This document shows positions 20,087 to 30,383 of a stretch of DNA of 41,308 bases, one piece after another. The translations under genes were made by a program, and so were the position numbers. The notes beneath the pieces are model-generated. The model was not told the origin of the DNA. It made no database searches and was given only the letters and a program-made list of their open reading frames with translations. Origin of the DNA: Perkinsus chesapeaki (taxonomy: Eukaryota; Perkinsozoa; Perkinsida; Perkinsidae); the NCBI GenBank assembly GCA_013115145.1, contig JAAPAO010000233.1, positions 7,964 to 49,271 on the forward strand, in the 5' to 3' direction. How positions within the stretch are numbered: the stretch's first letter is position 1; the number at the start of each line of letters is the position of its first letter.

Positions 20087-20446
20087 TGCTCTTGGTACCA
20101 CATAACATCGGAAAGTATGTATTAATTTCGTCGTATCTTCAGCAAGTATCTGACAACCTCTTCATCGCCTGCAGTCACCTACACTCTTAAGTATCAGCTT
20201 ATCGCTAGTCTTTCGACAAACAAGCACTGTGTCACAGTTCGGTGTTAAAAATGTCTAATAAATTGCAATTTTGCAAATTTCGACATTTCCAATCAAATGA
20301 TACCTAACACATCTCCGTTTATGCCGATAACTCATCCAAATCTTTCTTATTTAGTTTTCTGACCACACTGAGTTCACTGTGCGCCGCCGCGGCCGCCCGC
20401 TCCCGTGTGCATGCGTGCACAGCTAACCTCCGCTTGATAATTTAAG
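20087..20446. other. Kinase upstream region, nothing firm
   Basis: The kinase frame remains open on the minus strand to about 20170, so an N-terminal extension is possible; beyond that I see no exon. A G/C-rich patch (20383-20402) precedes the hairpin cluster. Confidence 0.4.
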
Positions 20447-20663
20447 CCAAACGAGAAGGATTGCCTCCATCGATCTCCTTCTCGTCTGGTTTCCTCATAT
20501 AAACGAATAACAGTTTCCGACAAGTTCTTTTCTATCGAGTTGGTCGGTATATTATATACCGACCAACTGTAGGGGTCAGTGTAGGGGACTGTACTGTGAC
20601 AGTACAGTTTTAGTGTTTGAGAACGTTGCGGTATATACCGTATATACCGCAACGTCCTCAAAC
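20447..20663. repeat. Cluster of four near-perfect hairpins
   Basis: Four separate inverted repeats in a row: 20447-20460/20476-20489 (14-bp arms, one mismatch); 20538-20568 (15-bp perfect arms, 1-nt loop); 20588-20608 (10-bp perfect arms, 1-nt loop); 20615-20663 (23-nt arms, one mismatch, 3-nt loop). Their sequences are unrelated to one another. Nothing in the segment looks coding. Confidence 0.92.
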
Positions 20664-21218
20664 AAGCCCGAAAAAAAATTTAATTTTCTCTAAAATCGAC
20701 AGCAACCGAGCTAAAAATCGTAACCCCTTACGAAAACATGAACCTAACGCATCAGCCTGAGCACACTGATAGACTCACTGAGCTTCAACCTAAGATACCC
20801 CCCAAAAAACTACGCTCCGCCGCCGCTCGCCCATTCCTTTTTGGACCAAAGCGAGAGGATCCGCGTTTTCCTCTCCCATATCTTCAGAACTGCTTCCAGC
20901 GAAGAGCATCGAACTCAACTGAACAGGCGGAAAAATCGCGGGAAAAATGATAAACTTTTTTCGCCCCGTGGGGGAAAATCCAAATAGGGAATCAGGGAGG
21001 TGAATAAATGATAGAGAACAGAATTTTGCAAATAGCCCTTTGACATCCAAAGGAAAATTAGGAACATTTTTGTACGTAGTTTGCGTAGCTACCAAACTTT
21101 CAGGACAAATTTTCCCGGAAATAAAAATGTTCCAGTACAAAACATTCATGTGATACATGTAAATTTGATGCTTTCTTTGAGCATCAAATTTTCACAGTTT
21201 TAATAAAATAAATCCAAG
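20664..21218. other. Intergenic, nothing recognised
   Basis: No conserved frame. A short inverted repeat GATGCTTTCTTTGAGCATC lies at 21169-21187. Confidence 0.4.
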
Positions 21219-21810
21219 CACTTACGCAGCCGAATGTGTGGAGAAGTTTGAGCTAGAAAAAGTAGGGATCGATTAAGCCACAATTAACTTAACTCTGAGG
21301 AGATATCCCGGAGGAAGCTCCGGTGGGAAAAATGGTCCGAAGGAGGAAAACATAAAATTCATTCCTCCTGGGCGGACTAATAGCGTTATATTACGAACCA
21401 TCTTCGGAAGCTGCTCCACTGAAGGAGGCCGTGAAAAATCTGCAATTTCCATTTTTCCAATTCTTTACATATTTCACTAAATTTATTTTTTTTAATAATT
21501 TTTTTTTCAGAAATTTCCATTTTTTTCCAGAAATTACCATTTTTTTCAGAAATTTTCATTTTTTCAGAAATTTTCATTTTTTCAGAAATTTTCATTTTTT
21601 CAGAAATTTCCATTTTTCAGTAATTTCACTTTTCCCCTCAACAATTCCGTCCAGCCACCCCTCCCCTTTTCCCACTACCCTCCGTGTAAGCTGTTTCATT
21701 GATGGATGACTCGAAAAATCCATTCGACCGTCTGAAATATGAAAAATTTCCGACAAAAAATACCAATTTTCTTACTTCCAGGGCTTCCCGGATCCAAAGA
21801 CGGTCGAGGT
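21219..21810 (+). other. Possible small membrane-protein gene, unresolved exons
   Basis: A 22-nt stretch at 21219-21240 (CACTTACGCAGCCGAATGTG...) repeats that at 3229-3250 upstream of the small tail-anchored protein, with two mismatches. Downstream, a coding-looking stretch near 21366-21440 reads FLLGGLIALYYEPSSEAAPL, a hydrophobic segment plus acidic tail, and a probable 27-nt exon GFPDPKTVE (21781-21807) is flanked by TTCCAG and GTACG. Phases cannot be joined with confidence. Confidence 0.3.
21538..21610. repeat. 18-bp tandem repeat rich in splice-acceptor-like sequence
   Basis: About four copies of an 18-bp unit CATTTTTTCAGAAATTTT, followed by degenerate copies. Each unit holds a perfect pyrimidine-tract acceptor (TTTTTTCAG). 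On the minus strand it reads as MKISEK repeats, but the flanks do not support a coding role. Confidence 0.85.
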
Positions 21811-23016
21811 ACGACCTAGAAAAATGAACTAGAAATCCTCTAAGAGATTTAGAAGTGTCAATTCTGCCTTCTAACAAGCCAACTTAGGCTTGTTAGACTT
21901 CACAGCAAATCGATTGGATTCCCAGCGACCATTTGCGTCCAAAAGTTGAGCTCTGATAGAGTTTTGCCACTAATAAATAATGGCAATAATTCCAATCTAT
22001 TTCAATCGGCCGAAATCAATCCTTTTGAGTTCACGGTATAGAACAATTCATCAGGATTTATAGTGATAGTTGTACTTTAAAAAAGATATTTTATATCAAA
22101 TTTGCCAAAGATATTTTTCGAGGTAGCTTTCAATAATCCCTCCGAGCTAGTACATCTAATGGCTCCACATCATCCTTATTAAATAGAGATAGTCGACAAC
22201 CCATCAGAAGACATTAAAAAATAATTTTCATCATCATCATCGCACAATTCCCTAGAATTTCTTGCGCGCGACGAAATTGCCTGCCGAAACATAGAACAGT
22301 CAGTGTTGAATTCATAATGTTCGTCGTACCTTCTTCGAGCTCGAATTTGAGCTTTGACCAGCAGCCTCTCGACGCGCTCACGGAACTTCTCTCGTGTGGC
22401 CGAAGTTGATATTAAACGGTATTATTTTTGGTTTGTTGGTTAATTAATATTTATTTTATTAATATATAACCAAATTTAGCCAAATTTATTATTGGTTTTG
22501 GTTCGTTATTTAATAACAGATAATGTCTGATAACATCAATCAGACTCCAGCCGTCGAGGCCCCTGAGGCATTCGAGCACCGTAATTTAGTCCGCTTGTCT
22601 CAACGCCCGTTGGAAGAAGTCCAACGTAGACATAGATTCTCCTAATATTGATCATTTTCGTCGGATTTTTCATATAAATGATGGTAATTCAATATTAATA
22701 AGGCCGTCGAGTTGAGCGTAGTAACTATCTATAGTGGCTCCTAAGGGGTCCAAAACCATTATTATTAATAATGTACCTGTCGAGTGTCCCGGGCTTGTGA
22801 GTTCGGGTTCTGCTTCTATGGACACAGGAATCGGTCGAGCCACACGCGATAGTTTAGGAATTTAAGGCAAAATGAAACACATCCATAAGACCCTTGGTCG
22901 AAAAATGGAGGAGACTCGCCAGCCTGGAAACTATATATTGAAATACCAATAATAATAAATATGCATTCCAACGTCGCTGTTGCACAATGACCCATCCTTC
23001 ACAGTTTTAAAGCTCC
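21811..23016. other. AT-rich region with two short orphan frames
   Basis: A 40-codon frame at 22524-22646 (MSDNINQTPAVEAPEAFEHR) and an open stretch at about 22734-22864 (GSKTIIINNVPVECPGLVSS) have coding-like composition but are short and not clearly linked. They could be fragments of a retroelement or of a lost gene; I recognise no domain. The stretch also contains a motif AATTTCTTGCGCGCGACGAA (22257-22276) related to intron sequences near 15.4, 16.9 and 18.3 kb. Confidence 0.3.
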
Positions 23017-24819
23017 ATGAAGCACCCACTAAACCTCTCAGCTCTCCCAATAGTCGTGCTTTCCATCGGCCATCGAGCTTGCTGGTTCTCTGGTACGCTT
23101 TCCCCTGACATCTGTTGTCAACCGAATCACCACTCCTGCTGGGACGGCTTCTTTTCGTTCGATCTGTGCTGTCAAAACAAAAGTCCGAAGACCGAGGAAA
23201 GATTCAAAATTATGGATGAAATCCTCGGCACATGTTTCGATAGAATCGAGCAGAACCGTAGCGGTTCCGGTCTCGATGAGCTGGCTTGTCGGGGAGGATC
23301 TCACGAACTCATTCGAGAATCTTTTTGGAAGACTTTATTCTTCAACCAACGGCTCGCGAAAGTCTCTGTGGGAGACAGCGTAGTTGTCCACGACGAGATC
23401 GCCGAGGCATTTTTCGTGCTGATGTCGAAGGACCCGAAAAGGTTCATGAAAGATTGCGCGCAGGGAGTGGCGGTTTTGGTACTTCATTTGCTCCCGGAAA
23501 TAAGCTCGCGGTTCGGCGCTGATGAGGCGAAAAGATGGTACGAGTTTGTGCTGGCCGAAACTAGAAAATTCGGCGCGAATCTGGGCAGGGATTGCAGATG
23601 GGTCGATATGGTGCATTTTCATGCCTTCGATCATTATCCGATTTTTATGGAGAAAAACCGCCAAGATTGTCCGGTCGATCTAAAGATCTTTTCATACCGT
23701 AGTTCTCTTTTCGAGGCCGACTCTGCGATGGCATGCTACGCCCGAAATAAATTTTGGAATACTGAAGTGCTTTGGCCGACCTGGTTGGAATCTAGCCATT
23801 GCTCTACGGAGAAGATGGATGACGCTGACTTCATATATATGCCGATTTTTTGGACTTGTTGGGAGCTGATAAGTCACAAGAAAGATACTCCGGAGGTCGA
23901 CTTCGTCGCAATCGGCGAGGAGATAGTGCGCACTATAAAATCGCACGGAGCGTGGTCGAAACCGCAGAAGCATGTTTGGTTGTTTTCATCAGCATCCTGG
24001 CCGCTGTTCACTTTTGAACCTCTCCAAGAGTTCATAAAAAAAGGAATAATTCTGGCGGTCGAACCAAACCCACATTTGCAGCCCAGTTGGGGCGGCCAGA
24101 CCGGACGCGATATCGACCTGGACAGAGCCGAAATTCATACCGCTCTCTTGAGAAAGCATCTAGGATTGGTGGTACCCGCGGTAGTGCCATTCGAGCTCAG
24201 TCGAAGACTTCTCCATCAAGACGAGGGACGGAGGAATTTTTTCGCCACTTTTCACGGACAGCACGCCCGAAGTTCTGTCCCGAAAGTGGCGCAAAAATAC
24301 AAGTCGTTCAACGAAACGGTGCGACCGCAGCTGATAGAAATATTTGCCAACGAAACTTCGACGAGCGTCGGCCTGCCCACCATTGCCTATATGGAGACGA
24401 TGTCACAGTCTGTATTCTGTCTCTGTCCCCAAGGTATCAGCAGCTACACGGCGCGATTGTTCGAAGCATTTTTCGCGGGCTGCATCCCGGTCATCTTGAG
24501 CGATGACTACTCCCCTCCGACTTACGGCGGTTTGGTTCCGTGGCGAGAGTTTTCTATTAAGTGGAACTCGACCGATCTCGCAGGTTTGCGAGATTACCTT
24601 CGGATGCTTCTGGCGGACTTCCAGCCGGTTGTGAAGGACATGCTCCGGAAAGTTAAAAAATATAGGTGTTGGTTCGATTGGTTCATCGCCAACCGGATCG
24701 CCGAGTCACGCGAAAGAGCTTGCTCGCCGTACGCAGGCGTACTCAAGTCTTTGAGCGATATTAAGATGCAGGGAGATCCACCAGAGGAGTTCTTGCCTCA
24801 GTTTTGGTGGCCAGTTTGA
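23017..24819 (+). CDS. Exostosin-family glycosyltransferase (GT47-like)
   Basis: Intact single-exon frame, 600 aa, predicted Golgi/secretory glycosyltransferase. The N-terminus has a moderate hydrophobic stretch (residues 5-18), then a compact Cys-rich segment (about 22-53) with repeated CW and CC pairs (CWFSG...CC, CWDGFFSFDLCC), as seen in some protist exostosins. The exostosin domain follows (about 220-560), with ALLRKH, RRNFFATFHGQ, and the signature FCLCPQGISSYTARLFEAF then GCIPVILSDDYSPP and VPWREFSIKW. Donor and acceptor sugars cannot be inferred. Start chosen at the first ATG; a short 5' extension is possible but no better start is visible. Confidence 0.88.
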   Translation: MKHPLNLSALPIVVLSIGHRACWFSGTLSPDICCQPNHHSCWDGFFSFDLCCQNKSPKTEERFKIMDEILGTCFDRIEQNRSGSGLDELACRGGSHELIRESFWKTLFFNQRLAKVSVGDSVVVHDEIAEAFFVLMSKDPKRFMKDCAQGVAVLVLHLLPEISSRFGADEAKRWYEFVLAETRKFGANLGRDCRWVDMVHFHAFDHYPIFMEKNRQDCPVDLKIFSYRSSLFEADSAMACYARNKFWNTEVLWPTWLESSHCSTEKMDDADFIYMPIFWTCWELISHKKDTPEVDFVAIGEEIVRTIKSHGAWSKPQKHVWLFSSASWPLFTFEPLQEFIKKGIILAVEPNPHLQPSWGGQTGRDIDLDRAEIHTALLRKHLGLVVPAVVPFELSRRLLHQDEGRRNFFATFHGQHARSSVPKVAQKYKSFNETVRPQLIEIFANETSTSVGLPTIAYMETMSQSVFCLCPQGISSYTARLFEAFFAGCIPVILSDDYSPPTYGGLVPWREFSIKWNSTDLAGLRDYLRMLLADFQPVVKDMLRKVKKYRCWFDWFIANRIAESRERACSPYAGVLKSLSDIKMQGDPPEEFLPQFWWPV

Positions 24820-26058
24820 CTCGACTCGAAGTTGTCTTGCATGCTTGTATTATTAACCGAATTGATCGGGTGACAAGTTCGTAGTGGTTCAACAATTAGT
24901 GGGTTTGCTAGCCTCACACACATGGGCCTCCGCAGCGGAGCAGGATATAGGAATGGAAATACTCTACGAGACAAAAGACGTGAATTGCAGAGACGGCACA
25001 GACGTGTGGGCACGTCTCTGCCTCTCAACGGCTGTGGGTTCTCGTGAAGTCTTAGATCTTCCCGGGAACATTAGACGTTCCTCTATCACTTCGCTGAGTT
25101 GTGATTGATTTCGCCATTTTTGAAAAGCAAAAATAATATCGACTCTTGGAGCGCAAAATATGTCGAGTAGCATGGCGACCCAGCGGTGTAGCTCGATGCT
25201 TGAGAAAGCTGACTGAATGATAGTCAGCAGCATTAGACGCCCGACGAAAATAGTATCGAAAGATTTCGGTCGTTTATTTTGCGCGCCTCGGTCTCTCGGT
25301 TGATCCTTGAGGCCCGAAAAGTTAGTTTATAGAGATTTTATAATGAAATAATAACTGATATTCTGAATATTATTTCAATTGATAGAATGTTAACAATGAG
25401 ACTTTGTAAAGTACCGGAGTAGACAGAAGTGTCAAGGGAATACCTCTTGGGGACTTCTAACGACCCTTTGTAGCTCCTGGTCTCAGCCAGAATGAGATAC
25501 TCTGTGACTAAAATTACGGTATATGAAGAAATGATCTCATGATTATATCATCTTGCACTATTAATTTATATCAAACTTCCCTCTGCACGCCTCGAGCCCA
25601 GAAAAGGGGACAGCAGCACACAATCCTTGGCTAGTAGCGTGCAGACGTGCTGCCGCCGGCACTAGCTGGGGAAGGTCCTTGTTATTGCCTTCTCATTAGT
25701 AGCTCGATCGATTATAATAGTTCGGTTGTTATTGAGCGGTGAATTGATTGTCTGGATACTTAGGATGGTCGGCGATATGGCCCATATTGCTACGTCGTGG
25801 CCGCCCTTCCCGACTAGTCTTTTCCATCCTAGATCCGATACCCTGATAGTTGAGAAATCAGAAATTATGCCATTATGGGATTTCCATATAGGCATTTTCG
25901 TTAGGTCATCTCTAGCCCTAGCGAGGGATTATTTGTGCTCTTTCAGTACGTATCGTTATGGTGGCTTTCACGTGTGGTTCCGAGTGAGATTTTCCGAGCG
26001 ACTCTCCCCAGGTTCTGACCCGTACTTTTCAGGTCTTTTTACGTCCACTGTATCTATC
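24820..26058. other. Intergenic region before the transporter pair
   Basis: No gene recognised. Inverted repeats: GCAGAGACG...CGTCTCTGC (24988-25021) and GCTGACT...AGTCAGC (25208-25228). The frame of the first transporter stays open to 25726, but that extension lacks transporter character. Confidence 0.5.
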
Positions 26059-27276
26059 ATGGCCGCGTCGCTTCCGTGGTTCACAATCGTCAGTGTTTTC
26101 TTGCTGCTCTTGACTGGCCCTCTGAACACGATGCTCACCAAGGTTGTCTTCGAGATTCAATCTGTTGGCTACTATGGTGAAGTGAAGGCCTTCCACAAGC
26201 CATGGTTCACAACTCTGCAAATGTTCCTCGGTATGGCTCCCGCCATTCTGGTTCATTTCTGTCAAGTCTTCGTCAAGACGCATCAGCGCCTCAGCGAGCA
26301 CCGCCGGGCCCTCCTGGAGAAGCCCGAGATTGCCGCTCAACAAGCCGCGGCTTCGAGCCTCCCCTTCTGGAAGGCCGCTCTTTATGTTGCTTTTCCTGCC
26401 TGCTTGGATATGGCTGGTACGACTGTTAGTTACGTTGGTTTGCTGTACAACTCTGCCTCGGTCTTCACGATGATGAGAGGATCGATTATCGTTTTTTCTG
26501 CCCTGCTTTCTATGGTATTTTTACACAGGAAAATGAACAAGCAAAATTGGCTTGGTATTTTCCTCTGCGTCGTCGCTGTTACTCTGGTCGGTTACGCCAA
26601 CTTAATGAGTCACGACAACGCCACCACAGCGAAGTCCAATACTTCCACGGCCCTCGTTGTGTTTGGTATGGTCATGATTGTCCTGTCCCAAATCATACAA
26701 TCTCTTCAGTTGGTCACCGAGGAGAAGTTTATGAAGAATATCAACATCCCTCCTTTCCTTGTTGTCGGCATGGAAGGCATCTGGGGTACTCTCATTATGA
26801 TATTTATCACTTTGCCAATCGTCTATTTTATTCCGGGTAACGATTCTGGCTCCCTCGAGAACACCTTGGACTCGGTTGTGCTCTATGAGAATTCGCCAGA
26901 GATGCAGCATTTGATGGGCATCTATGTCGCCTCCATTTTCCTCACGAACGTGTCTGGTGTATTGGTTACAAAATATCTTAGTTCCGTGCACCGTACGATG
27001 ATCAGTGCCATGCAGACCGCTGTGGTTTGGGTCGTCGGTCTTGTTTCCTATTACTTCCTCGACCCTACTATGTCATTCGCGGAGCCCTGGACTTTCTGGT
27101 CGTCAGTCCAGCTGGTTGGTTTTATGATGCTTGTTCTCGGCCAACTTGTTTACGCCGAAGTATTCGACGTTCCCGGCTTCTCTACGAGTCGACAGCCGGA
27201 GCTTCTTAATGCAGAGAAAATGGCCATCTTGAAATCGCCAATTTCTATCAGAGCAATGGTCCCTGATAACCACTAG
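26059..27276 (+). CDS. SLC35F6: SLC35F6-like solute transporter, copy 1
   Basis: Multi-pass membrane protein of the drug/metabolite transporter superfamily, 405 aa, about ten hydrophobic segments. Recognised by the order LLTGPLNTMLTK, FHKPWFTTLQMFLGMAP, CLDMAGTTVSYVGLLYNSAS, MRGSIIVFSALLS, NWLGI, LQLVTEEKFMK, VGMEGIWGTLIM and YIPGN, matching SLC35F6/C2orf18 layout. Start placed at the ATG at 26059 (MAASLPWF) because the upstream 111 codons of the open frame are not transporter-like. Substrate unknown. It is the upstream member of a tandem pair 590 bp apart. Confidence 0.85.
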   Translation: MAASLPWFTIVSVFLLLLTGPLNTMLTKVVFEIQSVGYYGEVKAFHKPWFTTLQMFLGMAPAILVHFCQVFVKTHQRLSEHRRALLEKPEIAAQQAAASSLPFWKAALYVAFPACLDMAGTTVSYVGLLYNSASVFTMMRGSIIVFSALLSMVFLHRKMNKQNWLGIFLCVVAVTLVGYANLMSHDNATTAKSNTSTALVVFGMVMIVLSQIIQSLQLVTEEKFMKNINIPPFLVVGMEGIWGTLIMIFITLPIVYFIPGNDSGSLENTLDSVVLYENSPEMQHLMGIYVASIFLTNVSGVLVTKYLSSVHRTMISAMQTAVVWVVGLVSYYFLDPTMSFAEPWTFWSSVQLVGFMMLVLGQLVYAEVFDVPGFSTSRQPELLNAEKMAILKSPISIRAMVPDNH

Positions 27277-27868
27277 TATCCTATATCTATCATTTGCTGT
27301 ATATATCACATTTCATTTGTATATTTATTAATAGCTCTGCCCAACGACTTTGCCGCTGTTCTACCTTTAGAACTCTATAATAGGTTCCTAACGGCCTGTT
27401 TTACCACTTCCTTGAGATTTCCTAAGAGTTAATTTGCTCTGAGGAACATCTACGATTATAATGTCTTTTGCCGCGAGTGTTTTGTTTTTGCGTTTTCCAC
27501 CGGGGTTGAGGGACATCGACTTTGAGCTATAGTTTTCCTTTTCGTTCCCTGTTCGTCTCGACATAATACGGTACGTAGCAAGCTGATTTGTAGGCGTCAT
27601 TCCTGCACTTTGCTCCAGTATAGATTACCCTTATTGTTGCTTAATTCATTGAATAACTTTATAAGTTTCCCCATCTTAATTTCTACGGATTTAATGTTAA
27701 AGTTCCCACGACGTTTCCATGAGGGTCCAAAAGGACCCTTTTTTAAAGGGTCCTTTTCCGCCCTGGTGAATTAGTGTTATTTTTTCTTGCTGTCTTCGGT
27801 TTTTCTGTGCCGCGATCTACTCTCTCTTCCCTTCTATTTCCATCTCCTTAGTCATTTGATTTTCAATC
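27277..27868. other. Spacer between the transporter paralogs, with a hairpin
   Basis: 27723-27764 contains overlapping inverted repeats: GGGTCCAAAAGGACCC, then AAAAGGACCCTTT/AAAGGGTCCTTTT. T-rich sequence follows up to the start of copy 2. No coding sequence recognised. Confidence 0.7.
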
Positions 27869-29065
27869 ATGTTTGACCTTTCAACTGCAATTTGGATTTT
27901 CTTCGTCCTCGGCTGCGGCCCGCTAAATACCATCATCAGCAAGATTGTCTTCGAGATTCGCTCAATAGGTATTCAAGGTTTCCCGAAGCCCTTCCACAAG
28001 CCTTGGTTCATCACCACTGTTATGTTCCTCGGCATGGCCCCCGGTATCATCGTGTACATCGCCAAGGTGCTCAGAAACAAAGCTAAGCGACACCACTCTG
28101 CCAGGGAGCCTCTACTGCGCTCTGCTGAGCCTAAGTCCATGCCCTTCTGGAAGGCCGCGTTATATTGCGCTTTACCTGCGTCGTTCGATATGATCGGTAC
28201 CACTGTTGGATACATCGGTTTGCTGTACAACTCTCCCTCGGTCTTCATGATGCTTCGAGGATCTATTATTGTGTTCTCGGCTATTTTGTCGGTCGCTTGC
28301 TTGCATAGGAAGTTGAACGCTCAAAACTGGTTTGGTGTTATTATATGCGCTACCGCTGTGACGATCATTGGCGTATCCAACTTATGCGCGCAAGATTCCA
28401 AAGAGGTTGACTCGAGCACCACTGCTGATGTCACTTCTGTCGGTCTTATGGCTTTCGGTATGTTGATGATTCTTCTATCCCAATTTATCCAAGCCCTACA
28501 AGTTGTTACCGAAGAGAAGTTCATGAAAGACATGACAATTGATCCCTACTGCGTGGTCGGAATGGAGGGCATCTGGGGCACTATTTACATGGTATGTATC
28601 GTCCTGCCTATACTTTACTACATCCCCGGCGATGATGCTGGCAGCTCCGAGAACACTTTGGATTCTCTTATGTTGTTACGTAACTCTAAAAAGATGCAGA
28701 CTTTCTTGAGTGTATATTTAGTGTCTATTTTCTTCACCAACTGTGCTGCAGTTATAGTCACCAAGATCCTGAGTGCAATTCATGTCACAATGTTTAATGC
28801 CATGCAGCCTGCTATTGTGTGGTTCATCGGTCTCTTTACATACTATCTTGTTAACCCCGAAGCGTCCTTTGCTGAGCAATGGACATCTTGGTCCTGGCTC
28901 CAGCTTGGTGGTTTCCTGTTCCTTGTTTACGGTCAACTTGTTCACGCCGATATACTTCACGTCCCTGGTTTCAAGCGTCCTATTGTACAGTCTGTTCCCT
29001 TCAAAACGCCAACGTCAGTGACGGCTTTGGTACCAAGCGTTGGTGCTAGTAAGAAAGTTATGTAA
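27869..29065 (+). CDS. SLC35F6: SLC35F6-like solute transporter, copy 2
   Basis: Paralog of the gene just upstream, 398 aa, single exon. Same blocks in the same order: GCGPLNTIISK, FHKPWFITTVMFLGMAP, FDMIGTTVGYIGLLYNSPS, LRGSIIVFSAILS, NWFGV, LQVVTEEKFMKD, VGMEGIWGTIYM, YIPGDD. The main differences are in the loop after the second hydrophobic segment (basic, KAKRHHSAREP) and in the C-terminal tail. An ATG 2 codons into the hydrophobic start gives a normal length, supporting the short start chosen for copy 1. Confidence 0.88.
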   Translation: MFDLSTAIWIFFVLGCGPLNTIISKIVFEIRSIGIQGFPKPFHKPWFITTVMFLGMAPGIIVYIAKVLRNKAKRHHSAREPLLRSAEPKSMPFWKAALYCALPASFDMIGTTVGYIGLLYNSPSVFMMLRGSIIVFSAILSVACLHRKLNAQNWFGVIICATAVTIIGVSNLCAQDSKEVDSSTTADVTSVGLMAFGMLMILLSQFIQALQVVTEEKFMKDMTIDPYCVVGMEGIWGTIYMVCIVLPILYYIPGDDAGSSENTLDSLMLLRNSKKMQTFLSVYLVSIFFTNCAAVIVTKILSAIHVTMFNAMQPAIVWFIGLFTYYLVNPEASFAEQWTSWSWLQLGGFLFLVYGQLVHADILHVPGFKRPIVQSVPFKTPTSVTALVPSVGASKKVM

Positions 29066-30383
29066 TTGCTGACCCTTGGCGAAGTCCTTCCTTTGGCGTA
29101 TGTTTAGACGTGATTATAAGATTGTTGTTGTTTATATTTTTACTCTGTGCTCGTAGGCGCCCATAGAGTGGCGACCCGCTGCTTAATTAAATGAAGTATG
29201 TTGTGTTATGTTATACAGTTATACAGAATGCACTGGAAATGCCAGTCTGGAATCAACGCGCTCTGAAGAGCGATCCCCTGACGAACGTGGCCCACGCTGC
29301 GTGGGAACCATTGCTTGAATGCAGCCTTCCGTCTCTTTCCATTTTACTACAAGTATATGAAATTCATATTATGAATTAGTTTGGGTCAGTGATATTATAT
29401 GAAAACATATTTGCAGAATAGGTAAACAGTATAGAATTCTGTTGGACTGGTTAATTCAAACATAAAAGACCACATAATAGGTTACACTACGAGACTTAGA
29501 CAAAGTCGTTTAGTCATAGAGTATGTGAGTCGCAGCTTTATCTCTTCCCGAGGATGCCCGAGCCACCGACAAACTCTATCAAGCTTCTTCTGCTTCCCGG
29601 AAACCAGAAGTTTTAGATCTATTCTGTTGGCTTATGTGACTCGTTCTTTAACATGTTATAGGGTAGTGTCATCTACCTTAGAGAGGGTTTCTAGTAGAAA
29701 CGCGGTGACCACCACTCGAGTGAATCGAGGAGATTTCTCAATTTGAAAATGATAATTCCTTCTTTCCGCCCTGGCAGGCAAGCAGCCGGCGGCTCACGCA
29801 GGGGACTATCCAGCATCGTTGGAGACCGTCTCTAGGACCAATGACGAGGACCAATATTCTTGACAAATCCCATCAGCAACTGCACTCATCTGCAGTGCAC
29901 AATGTGTTACACATTATGTGTGCGTGTGAGCCTGTGACATCTCTGATGTCACATGGGCGGTCGTTGAGCTAAAGCCCCCACTCCTGTACTATTTCCGCGC
30001 GTGATTCGCGGCGCATCCATGGCGAGTTATTTGATAACGATTCGGGTGTTTTAATAACCGTCATTCAAACTCCAACACGTCCAGTCTATGATTGTCATTT
30101 CAGCAGCACGCTGTTATTCGGGCACCTTCATTGTAAGACGCATGTTGGCTCCCTTTAGTCAGTGAAATACCGTCATTGACTATCAGTAATTGTCAGCAAT
30201 AGCGAGTAATTGACTATGACTAACTGTCTTGCTCGTTCGTATACATTCATTGTAGTCGTATTATATAACTCATATACTATGAGGATTATAGCTATAGGAC
30301 AAGCTTCGGTAGTAGTTTAGAGGAAATCCGTGCGCAGAAGTAGTATGCCTCTTTGACGGCCTCGAAGTATATTTTTTTTCAGG
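29066..30383. other. Intergenic with two clusters of short perfect hairpins
   Basis: Cluster A: 29232-29246 (ACTGG/CCAGT), 29259-29272 (CGCTCT/AGAGCG), 29291-29305 (CCCACGC/GCGTGGG). Cluster B: 29881-29899 (TGCACT/AGTGCA), about 29898-29921 (bulged), 29933-29953 (TGTGACATC/GATGTCACA). No gene recognised; a signal-peptide exon for the next gene may lie near 30280. Confidence 0.65.

Noticed and set aside
20374-20661. 95-codon minus-strand frame
   Set aside because: It runs through the hairpin cluster, so the open frame is a consequence of palindromic sequence.
21386-21613. Minus-strand MKISEK repeat protein
   Set aside because: It derives from the 18-bp T-rich tandem repeat; flanking sequence gives no supporting coding signal.
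22230-22243. CAT/ATC microsatellite as a feature
   Set aside because: Only four or five triplets; expected by chance in AT-rich DNA.
25726-26058. 111-codon N-terminal extension of the first SLC35F6-like protein
   Set aside because: It lacks hydrophobic transporter segments and the paralog begins at the equivalent of 26059; it is more likely 5' UTR.
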